64,000 bases of DNA from an uncultured archaeon. Its GTDB lineage: Archaea > Thermoproteota > EX4484-205 > JAAOZP01. The notes beneath the pieces were generated by a model. That model did no database searches and was not told the DNA's origin. It saw only the letters and a list, made by a program, of their open reading frames with translations. Positions within the stretch are counted from its first letter, which is position 1, and each line of letters opens with the position of its first letter. The position numbers and the translations under genes are program-made. Positions 25,065 through 35,250 of the stretch are shown here, piece after piece. The stretch covers positions 1 through 64,000 of the forward strand of contig CALIBN010000029.1 in assembly GCA_938045545.1 (NCBI GenBank). The letters are read 5' to 3'.

Positions 25065-27527
25065 ATGATGAGAAAAATGATGCGGCAAGATTTAAAGAGC
25101 AAGATAACACCATGCGCAGCGTCGATCCTAATTCTCCTGATGTTGACACAAGCTGTAGGACTAATAGTCACAACTCTTTCAGCGCCAGAGGAGTATCCAA
25201 TTTACAAATACGGGTGGTTTGACGAAGTAGTCTTCTTTCCGGTGGCGGATGCGGCTAAGGCTGTTGAAATGATGGAGAAGGGAGACATGGACATCTACTT
25301 CAAAGATATAGGTGACCCGACGCTCTTCAGGAGGGTACGGGATTCACCAGCATTGTCCTACGAGTTCTCATACGGCTTGTATTACGAGCTTACCTTCAAC
25401 CCTGTTGGGCCAGAGACCCTAGACGGCAAGTTCAACCCGTTCTACAATCCTAAGATAAGGGAAGCCATGAACATGCTTGTAGACAGGCAGTATATAGTGG
25501 ACGAGATCTCAGGGGGTCTTGCAATACCTAAGTATGTGCCGGTCTGCAATGGTTTCCCAGACTACAAGAGGCATGAGACCGTGATAAAAAGTATTGAGGC
25601 CAAATACGCGTACAATTTCGAAAAGGCGAAGGAAATAATATTCGGAGAGTTGTCTAAGGAGCCAAAGGTAGAGTATAGCGGTGGAAAGTGGCTCTACAAG
25701 GGCGAACCGATCGTCTTGAAATTCATCATAAGGACAGAGGATAGGAGGAGGCAAATAGGAGACTATGTTTCAGGACAATTGGAGAAGCTCGGCTTCACGG
25801 TGGATAGGCAGTATAAGACTTCGAGAGAGGCCTCTCCAATATGGATGAGGGGTAATCCTGCTGAGGGAAGATGGCATGTGTACACTGGCGGCTGGGTGAC
25901 GACAGTGGTTTCGAGGGACGATTCCGACAACTTCCAGTTCTTCTACACCAGTAAGTCTGGCATGGCATCCATCAGCCCCCTGTGGGCTTCATACAAGCCC
26001 TCCCCTGAGTTCAGCGATCTTGCAGATAAGCTTGCTGAAAAGAAGTTCACCACCATGGAGGAGAGAACAGCCTGGATGAGTCGAGCGTTCGAACTGGCGC
26101 TTCAAGACTCTGTTAGAGTCTGGCTCGTAGACCAGACTGCAGCCTGGGTTAAGAGGAAGGAGATAACCGCCATAGCTGACTACTCTGGAGGTTACTGGGT
26201 CGGAATATGGGGATTCACATTGAACCGTGGAGGCACTCTAGGCGGATCGGTGAAAATAGGCAGCTCAGACGTGTTGACTGGAGACGCATGGAACCCGATT
26301 TCCGGGTCCAACTGGATATACGACGGCATGGTGAGCTCAGCAACAGGCATGCCTGCTTTCTTAAGCGATCCTAAAAGCGGGCTCCCAATACCGACAGGCT
26401 TCGTTAAAAGCGTTAAGATAGAGGCGGAGAAAGGCCTCTTAACCTTCCAGAACCCTGAGAGCACTGGCTGGCTAACCCTAACCTTCGTTGACAGTGTTGC
26501 AATACCTTCAGACGCGTGGTACGGCTGGGATGTTGAGAAAAAGAAGATCGTGACTGCTGGAGAGGCAGGCGTAACCAGCGCGAAGGTAAAGGTGGTTGCA
26601 GAGTACGAGGACATCATAGGCAAGTTCGAATACCACGACGGGACGGTTATGAGTCTAGCCGACTGGGTGTGGAGCTGGCCCCTCAACTTTGAGAGAGCCA
26701 GTAACATAAGTGCTCTCTACGACGAGGCCTATGTTGGCTCATTCCAATCCTGGAGGGAAGTTTTCAAGGCGTGGAGGATTCTGAGCGAGCACCCGTTGAG
26801 AATAGAGTGGTACACCGACTACACTAACATGGATGCTGAGCTAATAGCTAGTGCTTACGTGGGTTTAGCTGGGCCATGGCACACCACCGCAATAGGCATT
26901 AGGGCGGAGGAGAAAGGCCTCCTAGCCTTCGGCCAAGATAAGGCTTTGAAGAATAAAGTTGAGTGGATGAACTACATAGCTGGCCCAAGCCTTGGAATAC
27001 TCTCTCAGATGCTGGACGAAGCAATAACGGAAGGCTACATACCTTTCAGGGAGCTTAACAGCCAGTATATCAGTGTGGATGAGGCTAGAGCAAGGTATAA
27101 CGCCCTTAAAAAATGGTATTCTACGTACAAGCACTTCTGGGTTGGAGCCGGCCCCTACTACTTGGAGACAGCTGACATAACTGCTCACACAGCGGTTCTG
27201 AAACCGTTCCGAAAGCTTCTGCAGCGTGAGCTCACGATCTCTGTGGAGGGAAGTGGGACAACTGATCCTGAACCTGGTTCACACGGGTACCTTGGGCGTG
27301 AAACAGTGACAATAAGGGCTAAACCGGGCTTCCTAAGCGTCCTTGAAAAATGGGTTGTCGACGGAGTGGAGAAGGGAGCATCCGAGACGCTCACGCTTGT
27401 TACTGATAAGCCTCACAACGTTAAAGCCGTGTTCAGAGTATGGTATGAGGCGGTAATCGGAATAGTCGCGGTGATCGTGGTCATCGTCATAGTCGCGATA
27501 CTATTTTTAAGGAAGAAAAGGAAATAG
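25065..27527 (+). CDS. ABC transporter extracellular solute-binding protein, family 5, membrane-anchored
   Basis: This 820-residue protein is larger than usual (about 500-600) for the peptide/nickel/oligosaccharide binding family. A signal segment lies at residues 13-35. The family 5 core is recognisable ('YNPKIREAMNMLVDRQYIV'). Near the C-terminus an Ig-like or Listeria-repeat-like domain ('GSGTTDPEPGSHGYLGRETV', 'VVDGVEKGAS') stands before a single transmembrane helix and KKRK tail. The anchor keeps the protein on the outer face of the membrane. The downstream genes encode the matching permeases and ATPases. Substrate may be peptides or oligosaccharides. Confidence 0.85.
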   Translation: MMRKMMRQDLKSKITPCAASILILLMLTQAVGLIVTTLSAPEEYPIYKYGWFDEVVFFPVADAAKAVEMMEKGDMDIYFKDIGDPTLFRRVRDSPALSYEFSYGLYYELTFNPVGPETLDGKFNPFYNPKIREAMNMLVDRQYIVDEISGGLAIPKYVPVCNGFPDYKRHETVIKSIEAKYAYNFEKAKEIIFGELSKEPKVEYSGGKWLYKGEPIVLKFIIRTEDRRRQIGDYVSGQLEKLGFTVDRQYKTSREASPIWMRGNPAEGRWHVYTGGWVTTVVSRDDSDNFQFFYTSKSGMASISPLWASYKPSPEFSDLADKLAEKKFTTMEERTAWMSRAFELALQDSVRVWLVDQTAAWVKRKEITAIADYSGGYWVGIWGFTLNRGGTLGGSVKIGSSDVLTGDAWNPISGSNWIYDGMVSSATGMPAFLSDPKSGLPIPTGFVKSVKIEAEKGLLTFQNPESTGWLTLTFVDSVAIPSDAWYGWDVEKKKIVTAGEAGVTSAKVKVVAEYEDIIGKFEYHDGTVMSLADWVWSWPLNFERASNISALYDEAYVGSFQSWREVFKAWRILSEHPLRIEWYTDYTNMDAELIASAYVGLAGPWHTTAIGIRAEEKGLLAFGQDKALKNKVEWMNYIAGPSLGILSQMLDEAITEGYIPFRELNSQYISVDEARARYNALKKWYSTYKHFWVGAGPYYLETADITAHTAVLKPFRKLLQRELTISVEGSGTTDPEPGSHGYLGRETVTIRAKPGFLSVLEKWVVDGVEKGASETLTLVTDKPHNVKAVFRVWYEAVIGIVAVIVVIVIVAILFLRKKRK

Positions 27528-27599
27528 CTGTGCATCAGAAAAGTTTTTATCCTCTTCTTTTTTCTCCTTTGGAAAAATGAGCAGGGTGACCCATGGTCG

Positions 27600-28664
27600 A
27601 TGATTCCCAAGGGTTTCTTAAAATTCGTGGCTAAAAGGACAGTCTTGCTGCTTATAAGCCTCGTAATCGCTGTATACATATCTATATTGCTTGCTAACTT
27701 CGGTGGTCTTATAGATGAGATGGTTAAAGCCGACCTTCTGATGAGCATTACGATGAACGTTAGGAATAACCCTGCTTACCAAGGGCTCACAGCCTCCGAG
27801 AGGCAGAGGATAATAGACAGCATGTACCAGGCCGCGTTGGAGGCGAGGGGGCTTAACACCCCGTTCTTAGTAAGGAGTCTCTACCACTTGAAGAACGCCT
27901 TAACCATGGATCTGGGGACAGCCCTCTACTTAACGAGCGACAGCGGGTCGAAACAGGTGAGGCTGATAATCTTGGAGAGGCTGCCTCAAACAGTAATGCT
28001 TTTCACGACGGTGACAGTGATCAACTTCTTCCTTAATCTTCTCGGGGGCCTTTTCATAGCCAGGAAATACGGCTCTAAAATCGATAGGGCAATAGCAGCC
28101 TTGGCTCCGACGTCAGTAATACCCGGCTGGGTTTACGGGATATTTCTAATTCTGATCTTCTACACGTGGCTGCACGTTCTCCCTCCTGGCGGTTTGGTGG
28201 ATTATCCCCCGCCTAAGGATCCTGCTCTATACTTCCTGTCTGTTTTAAAACACATGATATTGCCGATGCTCTCTTGGATAATAGCTGGATTATTCTTAGG
28301 GCTCTATTCGAACAGGACCTTCTTCCTGATATTCTCAACGGAGGATTACGTGGAGGTGGCTAGAGCAAAAGGTCTTCCGCCCAGACAGGTGGATATGGGC
28401 TACGTGATGAGGCCGACACTGCCTTCGATAATAACCGGGCTCTCCCTAGCCATCATCGGCTCATGGGGAGGTGCCATAATAACTGAGACGGTGTTCGACT
28501 GGCCTGGATTAGGCAGGCTCTTGGCGGCAGCGCTCTCCTATCCAGATCCTCCCGTGATAGTGGGGGAGGTAGCAATATACGCTTGGCTGTTAACCATAAC
28601 GGTCTTAACGCTGGATGTTATTTATGCTTTTCTAGATCCAAGGGTTAAAGTATGGGGTGGTTAA
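27600..28664 (+). CDS. ABC transporter permease, DppB-type
   Basis: This 354-residue inner membrane subunit has about six hydrophobic segments. The cytoplasmic EAA loop 'YVEVARAKGLPPRQV' that docks the ATPase is near residue 255, and 'VFDWPGLGRLL' is typical of DppB/OppB. A soluble stretch of about 65 residues follows the first helix. The end overlaps the start of the next permease gene by 13 bases. Confidence 0.9.
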   Translation: MIPKGFLKFVAKRTVLLLISLVIAVYISILLANFGGLIDEMVKADLLMSITMNVRNNPAYQGLTASERQRIIDSMYQAALEARGLNTPFLVRSLYHLKNALTMDLGTALYLTSDSGSKQVRLIILERLPQTVMLFTTVTVINFFLNLLGGLFIARKYGSKIDRAIAALAPTSVIPGWVYGIFLILIFYTWLHVLPPGGLVDYPPPKDPALYFLSVLKHMILPMLSWIIAGLFLGLYSNRTFFLIFSTEDYVEVARAKGLPPRQVDMGYVMRPTLPSIITGLSLAIIGSWGGAIITETVFDWPGLGRLLAAALSYPDPPVIVGEVAIYAWLLTITVLTLDVIYAFLDPRVKVWGG

Positions 28665-30049
28665 AAACGGGTTCGCCGAAGCCTAGTGCTGGTTTAAAGG
28701 GGGTTTTACGCGAAGTTTTAAGCTACAAGTCTGCCGTCGCGGGTATTGTGATACTCCTCTTCCTAATAGGTCTGTCTGTCTACACTGTGGTAACAATACC
28801 CTTGCCGGAGGCGATTCAAGCCTGGAGGTCGAGCGAGGCTTGGAGCCGGAATCCTAGAAACGCTCAGCCAGAGTGGATTGAGCTATTCTACGGGAGGAAG
28901 CTGCCCCGCACAATAACAGTTTCACTCGGAGAAAAAGCTTCTGAGGTTTTGCGTGAAGACGGAACGCTTTCTGTCTCATGGGTCATCCATTTCAACTATG
29001 AATACGATGATTTTCCATCGGAGATCATAGTTTTCTTCAACTCGAGCTTTGTTGAGAAGCCTGTGGTTGATATCTACTGGATAAGACCGGATGGTGACGA
29101 GATTCTTCTTAAGAAACACACTTTGAGAAGACCCGATGACAGACTGTATTTGAGCAATGACCTTGGCCTAGAGCTGAGGCTGGAAAGGCTTTTCGAAAGC
29201 AAGATCGGAAAGAAACCAAACTTCACAGTGACGGTTGAGAAAGGCCTGTTCTCAGAGTATTCGCAGGATCCCCGGGTCTTAAAAGGTTTGTATGGAATGC
29301 GATTCGAAACAGCTCTGAACAAGAGCGATGTTTTGAATGCTGAAGTAGTGATATATGGTACTGTTCATGGGTTAGCTGGAACGGATCATTTAAGGAGACC
29401 CTTAATAATAGGTTTGCTCTGGGGGACTCCGATAGCAATGTCCTTCGGGCTTACAACAGCCTTGCTTACGACAGCACTCGGCCTCATAATCGGAACGATC
29501 AGCGGCTGGTACGGCGGTAAGATTGACACTATTATACAGCGGATAGTGGAGATAAACGCTGTCCTCCCATTCCTGCCGATTCTAATATTGCTTACAACAT
29601 TCTACAGAATCGATCTATTCGTTATCCTGCTCAGCGTTGTCGTTCTAAGCATATTCTCACTCGGCATAAAAGGCACCCGTATCTTGGTCATGCAGATTAA
29701 GAGCTATCCGTACATAGAGGCGGCGCAGGCTTACGGAGCCAGTAATATGAGACTTATACTATTCTACGTGATACCGAAGATCATGCCCCCGGTGGTTCCT
29801 GGGATGATTTCCTCGGTGCCGGGCTTCGTATTTCTTGAGGCCGGACTCTCATACCTTGGGCTTGGCGACCCATTCCTACCGACATGGGGCAAGATCATAA
29901 GTGATGCTCAGACTAACGGCGCCTTCTACAAAGGCATGTACTACTGGGTTTTAGAGCCTGCTTTCATGCTGATACTTACAGCCATCGCGTTCGCGCTGAT
30001 AGGGATGGCTCTAGAGAGAATAGTCAACCCTAAGCTGAAGGAGCTGTAG
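28652..30049 (+). CDS. ABC transporter permease, DppC-type, with large external insertion
   Basis: This 465-residue second permease is about 150 residues longer than normal DppC/OppC. After the first helix (about residues 28-50) there is a soluble region to about residue 245 with beta-rich character, predicted outside. Then follow the usual five helices with the EAA loop 'YIEAAQAYGASNMRLI' and 'LSYLGLGDP', a family signature. The insertion may help receive substrate from the anchored binding protein. Confidence 0.88.
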   Translation: MGWLKTGSPKPSAGLKGVLREVLSYKSAVAGIVILLFLIGLSVYTVVTIPLPEAIQAWRSSEAWSRNPRNAQPEWIELFYGRKLPRTITVSLGEKASEVLREDGTLSVSWVIHFNYEYDDFPSEIIVFFNSSFVEKPVVDIYWIRPDGDEILLKKHTLRRPDDRLYLSNDLGLELRLERLFESKIGKKPNFTVTVEKGLFSEYSQDPRVLKGLYGMRFETALNKSDVLNAEVVIYGTVHGLAGTDHLRRPLIIGLLWGTPIAMSFGLTTALLTTALGLIIGTISGWYGGKIDTIIQRIVEINAVLPFLPILILLTTFYRIDLFVILLSVVVLSIFSLGIKGTRILVMQIKSYPYIEAAQAYGASNMRLILFYVIPKIMPPVVPGMISSVPGFVFLEAGLSYLGLGDPFLPTWGKIISDAQTNGAFYKGMYYWVLEPAFMLILTAIAFALIGMALERIVNPKLKEL

Positions 30050-30053
30050 AAGA

Positions 30054-31028
30054 ATGAGCAGTAGCAAATCTGTTTTATCAGTCCGCGACCTTAAGCTTTA
30101 CTATAGGACTAGAAAAGGAGTTGTGAAGGCTCTGGAGGAGATAAGTTTCGACTTGGAGAAGGAGGATACGCTTGCGGTCGTCGGCGAGTCAGGATGTGGG
30201 AAGAGTACTTTGGCACGTGCCCTAGTTCGGGTTCTCCCTAGGAACATTCATACTTATGAGGGAAAAGTGATTCTTGAAGGCAGGAATGTTATGGAGTTAA
30301 ACGAGGAAGATTTCAGGAGAGAAATAAGGTGGAGGAAAATATCTATTGTCTTTCAAGGGGCCATGAACTCCTTTAACCCAGTGTACAAGGTTGGTTACCA
30401 GGTGGCTGAGCCGCTAATCATTCACGATCATTTGGAGAAGAAGGAGGCGTTGAAAAGGGCGAGGCAGTTGATAGAGCTTATGGGGATGCCTGGAGTCTTC
30501 GCCGATAGGTATCCGTTCGAGCTGAGCGGCGGAATGAAGCAGAGAGCAGCAATAGCTATGGCTTTGATAACAAATCCTGAAATAGTGATTCTAGACGAGC
30601 CTACTTCAGCACTAGATGTCTTGACCCAGGCTAACATAATCAATCTCCTGAAGAAGATTAAAAACGAGTTCAAGCTTACCTACATCTTCATAACTCATGA
30701 CTTAGGTTTGGCCAGCGAACTCGCAAATAGGGTTGCAGTCATATACGCCGGTAAGATGGTTGAGCTCTCCAGTGCAGACATATTCTACACGCAGCCGAAG
30801 CATCCTTATTCAAAGGGTCTGCTGGCAAGTGTTCCTACGCTCAGTACCGATAGGAGGCCAGAGTTCATAACCGGGGTGCCACCTAGCCTGATCGACCCTC
30901 CGTCAGGCTGCAGGTTTCACCCTAGGTGTAGATTCGCATGGGAAAAATGCAGCTCTGAAGAACCAGCTATGTTCCAGGTGGGAAAGGATCATTTAGTTAG
31001 GTGCTGGCTGTACGGTGATGGAAAATGA
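30054..31028 (+). CDS. ABC transporter ATPase, DppD-type
   Basis: This 324-residue ATPase has Walker A 'GESGCGKST' (residues 44-52), signature 'LSGGMKQR' and Walker B 'IVILDEP' with the switch His in 'ITHDLGL'. A C-terminal oligopeptide-transporter extension carries four cysteines ('GCRFHPRCRFAWEKC', 'RCWLY'), which in some relatives bind an iron-sulfur cluster. The next gene overlaps its stop by four bases. Confidence 0.93.
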   Translation: MSSSKSVLSVRDLKLYYRTRKGVVKALEEISFDLEKEDTLAVVGESGCGKSTLARALVRVLPRNIHTYEGKVILEGRNVMELNEEDFRREIRWRKISIVFQGAMNSFNPVYKVGYQVAEPLIIHDHLEKKEALKRARQLIELMGMPGVFADRYPFELSGGMKQRAAIAMALITNPEIVILDEPTSALDVLTQANIINLLKKIKNEFKLTYIFITHDLGLASELANRVAVIYAGKMVELSSADIFYTQPKHPYSKGLLASVPTLSTDRRPEFITGVPPSLIDPPSGCRFHPRCRFAWEKCSSEEPAMFQVGKDHLVRCWLYGDGK

Positions 31029-32026
31029 ATTCTGAAGGGCGACTTCTTGAATTGGAGGATTTGCGGAAATGGTTTGAAATCAGACGAGGCTTTTTAAGTT
31101 CTAAGGTGAGTTATGTGAAGGCGGTAGACGGCGTGACTTTCACGTTGGACGAGGGTATGGCTGTGTCGCTTGTGGGTGAGAGTGGAAGCGGGAAGACGAC
31201 TCTGGGTAAGACTATCATAAGGCTTTACGAGCCTAACGGCGGGAGAATCATATTCCAAGATAGGGATGTCACCCATTTAAAGGCTAACGACTTAAAGTGG
31301 TACAGGAGGATGACGGGTCTTGTGCAACAGGATCCTTTCGGCGCCTTCGCGTCTCATTTCACAATATTCAGGTCCCTAGAGGAGCCTCTCCTCATCCATA
31401 ACACGGTTAAGTCGAAAGAAGAGAGGGCTGAAAAAGTATTCAAGGCGCTTGAAGAAGTTAGGCTTACGCCCGTGGAGGATTTCGCATACAAATATCCCCA
31501 TATGCTCAGCGGCGGTCAGCTTCAGAGGGTTGCTATCGCTAGAGCTATAATTCTCGAACCGCGCCTGCTAGTTGCCGACGAGCCTGTGTCGATGCTGGAT
31601 GCTTCTGTCCGTATAGAGATCCTGACCCTCTTAAGAAGGCTTCAGGAAAGACTCAGACTTGGCGTGATATACATAACGCATGACCTTGCGACAACAAGGT
31701 TCTTCTCAGAGTGGGCGTTGATAATGTATGCCGGACACGTTATGGAGAAGGCTTTCACTCAGGAAATCCTGAGGAATCCTTTACATCCTTATACGAGGGC
31801 TCTGCTCACAGCTACTCCTGAGCCAAACCCGGAGAATAGAAATAGGTTTAAACAGGTTCCGCCTGGGGAGCCTCCTGCGCTAATTGATCCTCCTAAGAGC
31901 TGCAGGTTCTCTCCACGCTGTCCACGCGCTTTCGACAAGTGTTTTAAGGAGGAGCCGCCAGAGTTCGAAGCAGCCTCAGGGCACTGGGTTAAATGCTGGC
32001 TTTACGAAAGGTCTGAAGGGAAATGA
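31025..32026 (+). CDS. ABC transporter ATPase, DppF-type
   Basis: This 333-residue partner ATPase has Walker A 'GESGSGKTT' (residues 51-59), signature 'LSGGQLQR', Walker B 'LLVADEP' and 'ITHDLAT'. The cysteine-bearing C-terminal extension resembles that of the preceding protein. It overlaps both neighbours by four bases (ATGA), which implies coupled translation. Confidence 0.93.
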   Translation: MNSEGRLLELEDLRKWFEIRRGFLSSKVSYVKAVDGVTFTLDEGMAVSLVGESGSGKTTLGKTIIRLYEPNGGRIIFQDRDVTHLKANDLKWYRRMTGLVQQDPFGAFASHFTIFRSLEEPLLIHNTVKSKEERAEKVFKALEEVRLTPVEDFAYKYPHMLSGGQLQRVAIARAIILEPRLLVADEPVSMLDASVRIEILTLLRRLQERLRLGVIYITHDLATTRFFSEWALIMYAGHVMEKAFTQEILRNPLHPYTRALLTATPEPNPENRNRFKQVPPGEPPALIDPPKSCRFSPRCPRAFDKCFKEEPPEFEAASGHWVKCWLYERSEGK

Positions 32027-32265
32027 GTCCTAAGAAAGCGATGCTCATTGGGGTTCTGCTCTATCTGCTATCTTTTTTTACCGGTCTATATAACATGTGG
32101 TACATTAGGCAAGGCTATAATCCAACCTTGTTAACCAGTCTCGTCGTAATTCAAGTCGCCTTTTCTTTTTCCAGCATCGCGTTGGTTGGATATGGTACTC
32201 TAGCCTACCTGATAGCGATCGTAAGGGAGGCTGTGAGGAAACAAGGAGAATCTGGCGGAGAATAG
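32023..32265 (+). CDS. Small two-helix membrane protein
   Basis: This 80-residue protein has two hydrophobic segments (about residues 5-25 and 35-65) and a charged tail. Its ATG overlaps the stop of the ATPase gene, so it belongs to the importer operon. No family is recognised; it may be an accessory subunit. Confidence 0.6.
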   Translation: MSPKKAMLIGVLLYLLSFFTGLYNMWYIRQGYNPTLLTSLVVIQVAFSFSSIALVGYGTLAYLIAIVREAVRKQGESGGE

Positions 32266-32303
32266 TTTTTCTTACTAGGTGAACCTCTAATAAACGGTTA
32301 TTT

Positions 32304-33947
32304 TTAAACCGAAAGCTTCCGTCTGACTTTAACAGTTTTAAGAACAAGGTAGGAAAAGATGGCAAGCGCTAAAACAGCGCTAATTGTAATAAGCGGTGAC
32401 AATTGTTCCCGGGTTTTCTCGCCTATCCCCAGGACATAGATTCCGGTCTCAGTCAATAGGAAGGATGCTGAACCCTTTGAAGAAGACTCCTCTGCTAAGA
32501 AGCCCCTTACGGTCTTCCACTCCACGCCTGTCCAGCAATAGAGGACAGGCTCCTCCTTCTGAATATCCCGAATGTCTTTCAAACTATATGTGACGTTAAC
32601 CCTTGTCCAGCCGTCAGATGAGAGTAGAGTGATGTTGAAGAAACCGCTTAGGAGTCTTCCTGTTCCAAATTCAACCGGCCTAGATCCCTTTACGGAAACA
32701 TCACCCCCATAAGTAAAGGAGATTTCGCTACTATTGCCATAGCTATTTATCTCCAAGTTTTTGACTATAATGTCTCCAGAGCCTTCAGAATAGAAATCGG
32801 CAATCGTGTTGTTAACGCACCGGTTATTTATAATCAGTATCTTGGATGAGCGGAATAAGTAAAGGCCATATGAATTCTGCCCAACTAGATTGTTTTCAAC
32901 CTTGGCTGATAGACTGTTTTCAACGGAGATCCCAACGCGGCAGAAGGAGATGGAATTCATTGATAAAACATTGTTGATTGTCTCGTAAGTAATGATACCG
33001 TGTCCCTTAGCGTATTCCAGCGTGTTGCCGGAAACAGTCACGTTAATACTGGAGTCAATAGCAATATTATTAGTTGAGAGGCGCACAGTGTTATCAAGTA
33101 TGGCCACGTTCTGAGAGCCCTGAACCTTTATGCCTATAAGCCCTTCAACCACATCGTTCCCAGCTACAAGGCTTCTACGTGCGTCATCCAAATAAACTCC
33201 GTAAAAGTTGTAGAGGATTTCGTTCTGGAATAATAAGGTCATTCTAGACCTGACGATGGACACGCCTATCGTATTTCCCTGAAAAACGTTTTTCGATACA
33301 TTGTTTTCGTCAGATATGTGAGAGTAGAAACCATAGGTGCAATTTATCACCCTGTTTTCGATAATCGTGTTGTTAAAACACAGTGAAAGGCTGACTCCAT
33401 ATTTACTTAATTCGATATTGTTTCGGGAAAGAGTGTTTCCAAAACTCTCATGCAGATATATTCCGAAACTACATTCTTTAACATCATTCCCCATGAGTAA
33501 ACCATTCCTCGAGCCATTAACCATAAACCCGAAATCGCCGCCTATAACTTTGTTTCCAATAATCTTATACCCCGAAGACCCTCTTATGCGTATTCCGCGT
33601 ATTCCCCCAGGGTTTAGGACAGTGAAACCAATCAGCGAAACATTATCTTTCGAGATTTCTATAACATCGTTTCCAGGATTAACTGGGGTTAATTCAACTG
33701 TTCCATTGGCAATGAGTTTCACGGATTTGTTTATTTTGAGATTCTCCATATATTTGCCGGGTGGAACATATATCGTGTCTCCAACGTCAGCCGAGTTGAT
33801 CGCCACCTGTATTGAAAAGCCTTTTTCAGCAGCGTTTTTGAAACTATACAGATTAGCTCCATCCGCTGACGGAAGGAGGTGGTTACCCGCGTTTTGTGAA
33901 GTAAACAATGCGAGCATTAGGAATGCCGTGTAAACGGGTCTTTCCAA
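32304..33947 (-). CDS. NosD-like right-handed beta-helix surface protein
   Basis: This 547-residue exported protein has an N-terminal signal segment ('AFLMLALFTSQNAG'). Between about residues 50 and 400 it consists of repeated short strands of the form 'I.GN.V..N.YGIYL..S..N', the pattern of parallel beta-helix NosD/pectate-lyase-like proteins. A beta domain and a C-terminal transmembrane helix ('TISAVLALAIFSYLVLKTV') anchor it outside. It may bind or act on polysaccharide. A TATA-like GTTTATAAGG lies about 30 bases ahead. It converges with the importer operon. Confidence 0.75.
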   Translation of the reverse strand: MERPVYTAFLMLALFTSQNAGNHLLPSADGANLYSFKNAAEKGFSIQVAINSADVGDTIYVPPGKYMENLKINKSVKLIANGTVELTPVNPGNDVIEISKDNVSLIGFTVLNPGGIRGIRIRGSSGYKIIGNKVIGGDFGFMVNGSRNGLLMGNDVKECSFGIYLHESFGNTLSRNNIELSKYGVSLSLCFNNTIIENRVINCTYGFYSHISDENNVSKNVFQGNTIGVSIVRSRMTLLFQNEILYNFYGVYLDDARRSLVAGNDVVEGLIGIKVQGSQNVAILDNTVRLSTNNIAIDSSINVTVSGNTLEYAKGHGIITYETINNVLSMNSISFCRVGISVENSLSAKVENNLVGQNSYGLYLFRSSKILIINNRCVNNTIADFYSEGSGDIIVKNLEINSYGNSSEISFTYGGDVSVKGSRPVEFGTGRLLSGFFNITLLSSDGWTRVNVTYSLKDIRDIQKEEPVLYCWTGVEWKTVRGFLAEESSSKGSASFLLTETGIYVLGIGEKTREQLSPLITISAVLALAIFSYLVLKTVKVRRKLSV

Positions 33948-34317
33948 GACTGTTTGCAGAAATTTAGCAAGCCTTATAAACGTAGTGGTTAACTGCCGGA
34001 TATTTTCATGAGATGAATCTTCCTAGTCAATGAGGGAAGAAGAGGACTATTAGTTAAAACCAAGACCCTAGTGCGCTAACCGTGGAAAATAGATTTTAAA
34101 GGCTACGTGGAGCTTATCCTCGCTTTAATTCAAACAGATTCCTTCCACTGATAGTTTTAATAGATATGCTCGTAGTGATAGTGTTGCTCTTGTGTCAAGT
34201 CTTGCTGGAGCGATCATTCTTTTCTGCCACCATCAGTTTTAAAGCCTCAGGGATCTATCGGGGTTATGGCGAAGAATAACTTTATATTCAACCTTGTTCC
34301 AACTACTTAAATCCAGT
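33948..34317. other. Intergenic region with promoters and a GTGCGCTAACC word
   Basis: No gene seen. It holds the divergent promoters of the NosD-like gene (near 33976-33986, minus) and the UPF0173 gene (CTTTATATTC near 34280-34290, plus). At 34071 the sequence GTGCGCTAACCGTGGAAAA resembles that at 361-380. Confidence 0.4.
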
Positions 34318-34953
34318 TTGATAGAGGTTAAGGGTGTTAAGATATATTGGCTGGGGCACGCTGGCTTCAGGATAGCTGGAGAAGGGAAAACAATCTACAT
34401 AGACCCGTTCAAGATTAAGGGCGGCCCAGCAGCGGACATGATTCTTATAACACATAGTCATTTTGACCATTTGAGCGTTGAAGACGTAAGGAAAATCTCC
34501 TCTTCCAAGACTCTTTTAATAGGCCCAAAAGAGTGTGAAGCAAGGTTCAGACAGTTGGGCTTAGAGCATAAATTGGTTAAGCCGGGCGTAACCATGGATG
34601 TCTCAGGAGTAAGGGTGGAGGCTGTTCCAGCATATAATGTTGGAAAATCTTTCCACCCTAAGGTGGACGGCAAGGTTGGGTACGTGGTTACAGTGGGCGG
34701 AGTGAAAATATATCACGCAGGGGACACTGACAGGATACCTGAGATGGCCGGCATAAAGCCGGATGTCTCGATTCTCCCGGTTGGAGGAACATACACCATG
34801 AGCGCTGAGGAGGCTGCTCAAGCGGCTAAAGACATAGGCGTGGGAATATTCGTACCTATGCACTACGGCTCCATCGTCGGGGGCAAGAGTGATGCTGAAA
34901 GGTTCCGCAGCCTCATTGGGGAAAATGCCGTTATAATGGAGCCTGAGGAATAG
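34318..34953 (+). CDS. UPF0173 metal-dependent hydrolase
   Basis: This protein of about 211 residues is in the metallo-beta-lactamase superfamily. It has 'YWLGHAGF' at the start, 'THSHFDHLS' as metal motif, 'YHAGDTDR' with the bridging Asp and 'PMHYGS' near the end. This is the UPF0173/UlaG-like pattern. I choose the TTG at 34318 because the TATA-like CTTTATATTC is about 32 bases before it; the frame is open back to a TTG at 34294. Substrate unknown. Confidence 0.85.
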   Translation: MIEVKGVKIYWLGHAGFRIAGEGKTIYIDPFKIKGGPAADMILITHSHFDHLSVEDVRKISSSKTLLIGPKECEARFRQLGLEHKLVKPGVTMDVSGVRVEAVPAYNVGKSFHPKVDGKVGYVVTVGGVKIYHAGDTDRIPEMAGIKPDVSILPVGGTYTMSAEEAAQAAKDIGVGIFVPMHYGSIVGGKSDAERFRSLIGENAVIMEPEE

Positions 34954-34977
34954 CTGAAAACCCATTTTTTCTAAAAC

Positions 34978-35244
34978 CTAAGAGTTATCTATCTGTTTAG
35001 CACGTTTAAAAATGATCAGCGTAATCATTATCATCACTGCAGCAATAATGACACTGATGAGTATGAGTATTGGTGAGTATTCTCCGAAGCCGAATGCCAG
35101 TGGGAAAGGGCCTATGAGGATGAAGATTGCGAAGGCTCCTCCGCCCTTGGCTTCAGCCGAGGACAGCGAGGCTAGGATAAGCGTTACAAATCCGATCATT
35201 ATCAGGAGGAAGCCCGTTAAAAGGAGCTTTCCGAAAGTATTCAA
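34978..35244 (-). CDS. DUF131-like small membrane protein
   Basis: This 88-residue protein has two hydrophobic segments around a glycine-rich 'GGGAFAIFILIGPFPLAFG'. It resembles the archaeal DUF131/TIGR00304 family (GGxxxIGPxPI core). It follows its paralogue by six bases and is third in a likely Hsp20-led operon. Function unknown. Confidence 0.7.
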   Translation of the reverse strand: MNTFGKLLLTGFLLIMIGFVTLILASLSSAEAKGGGAFAIFILIGPFPLAFGFGEYSPILILISVIIAAVMIMITLIIFKRAKQIDNS

Positions 35245-35250
35245 GGCTCC

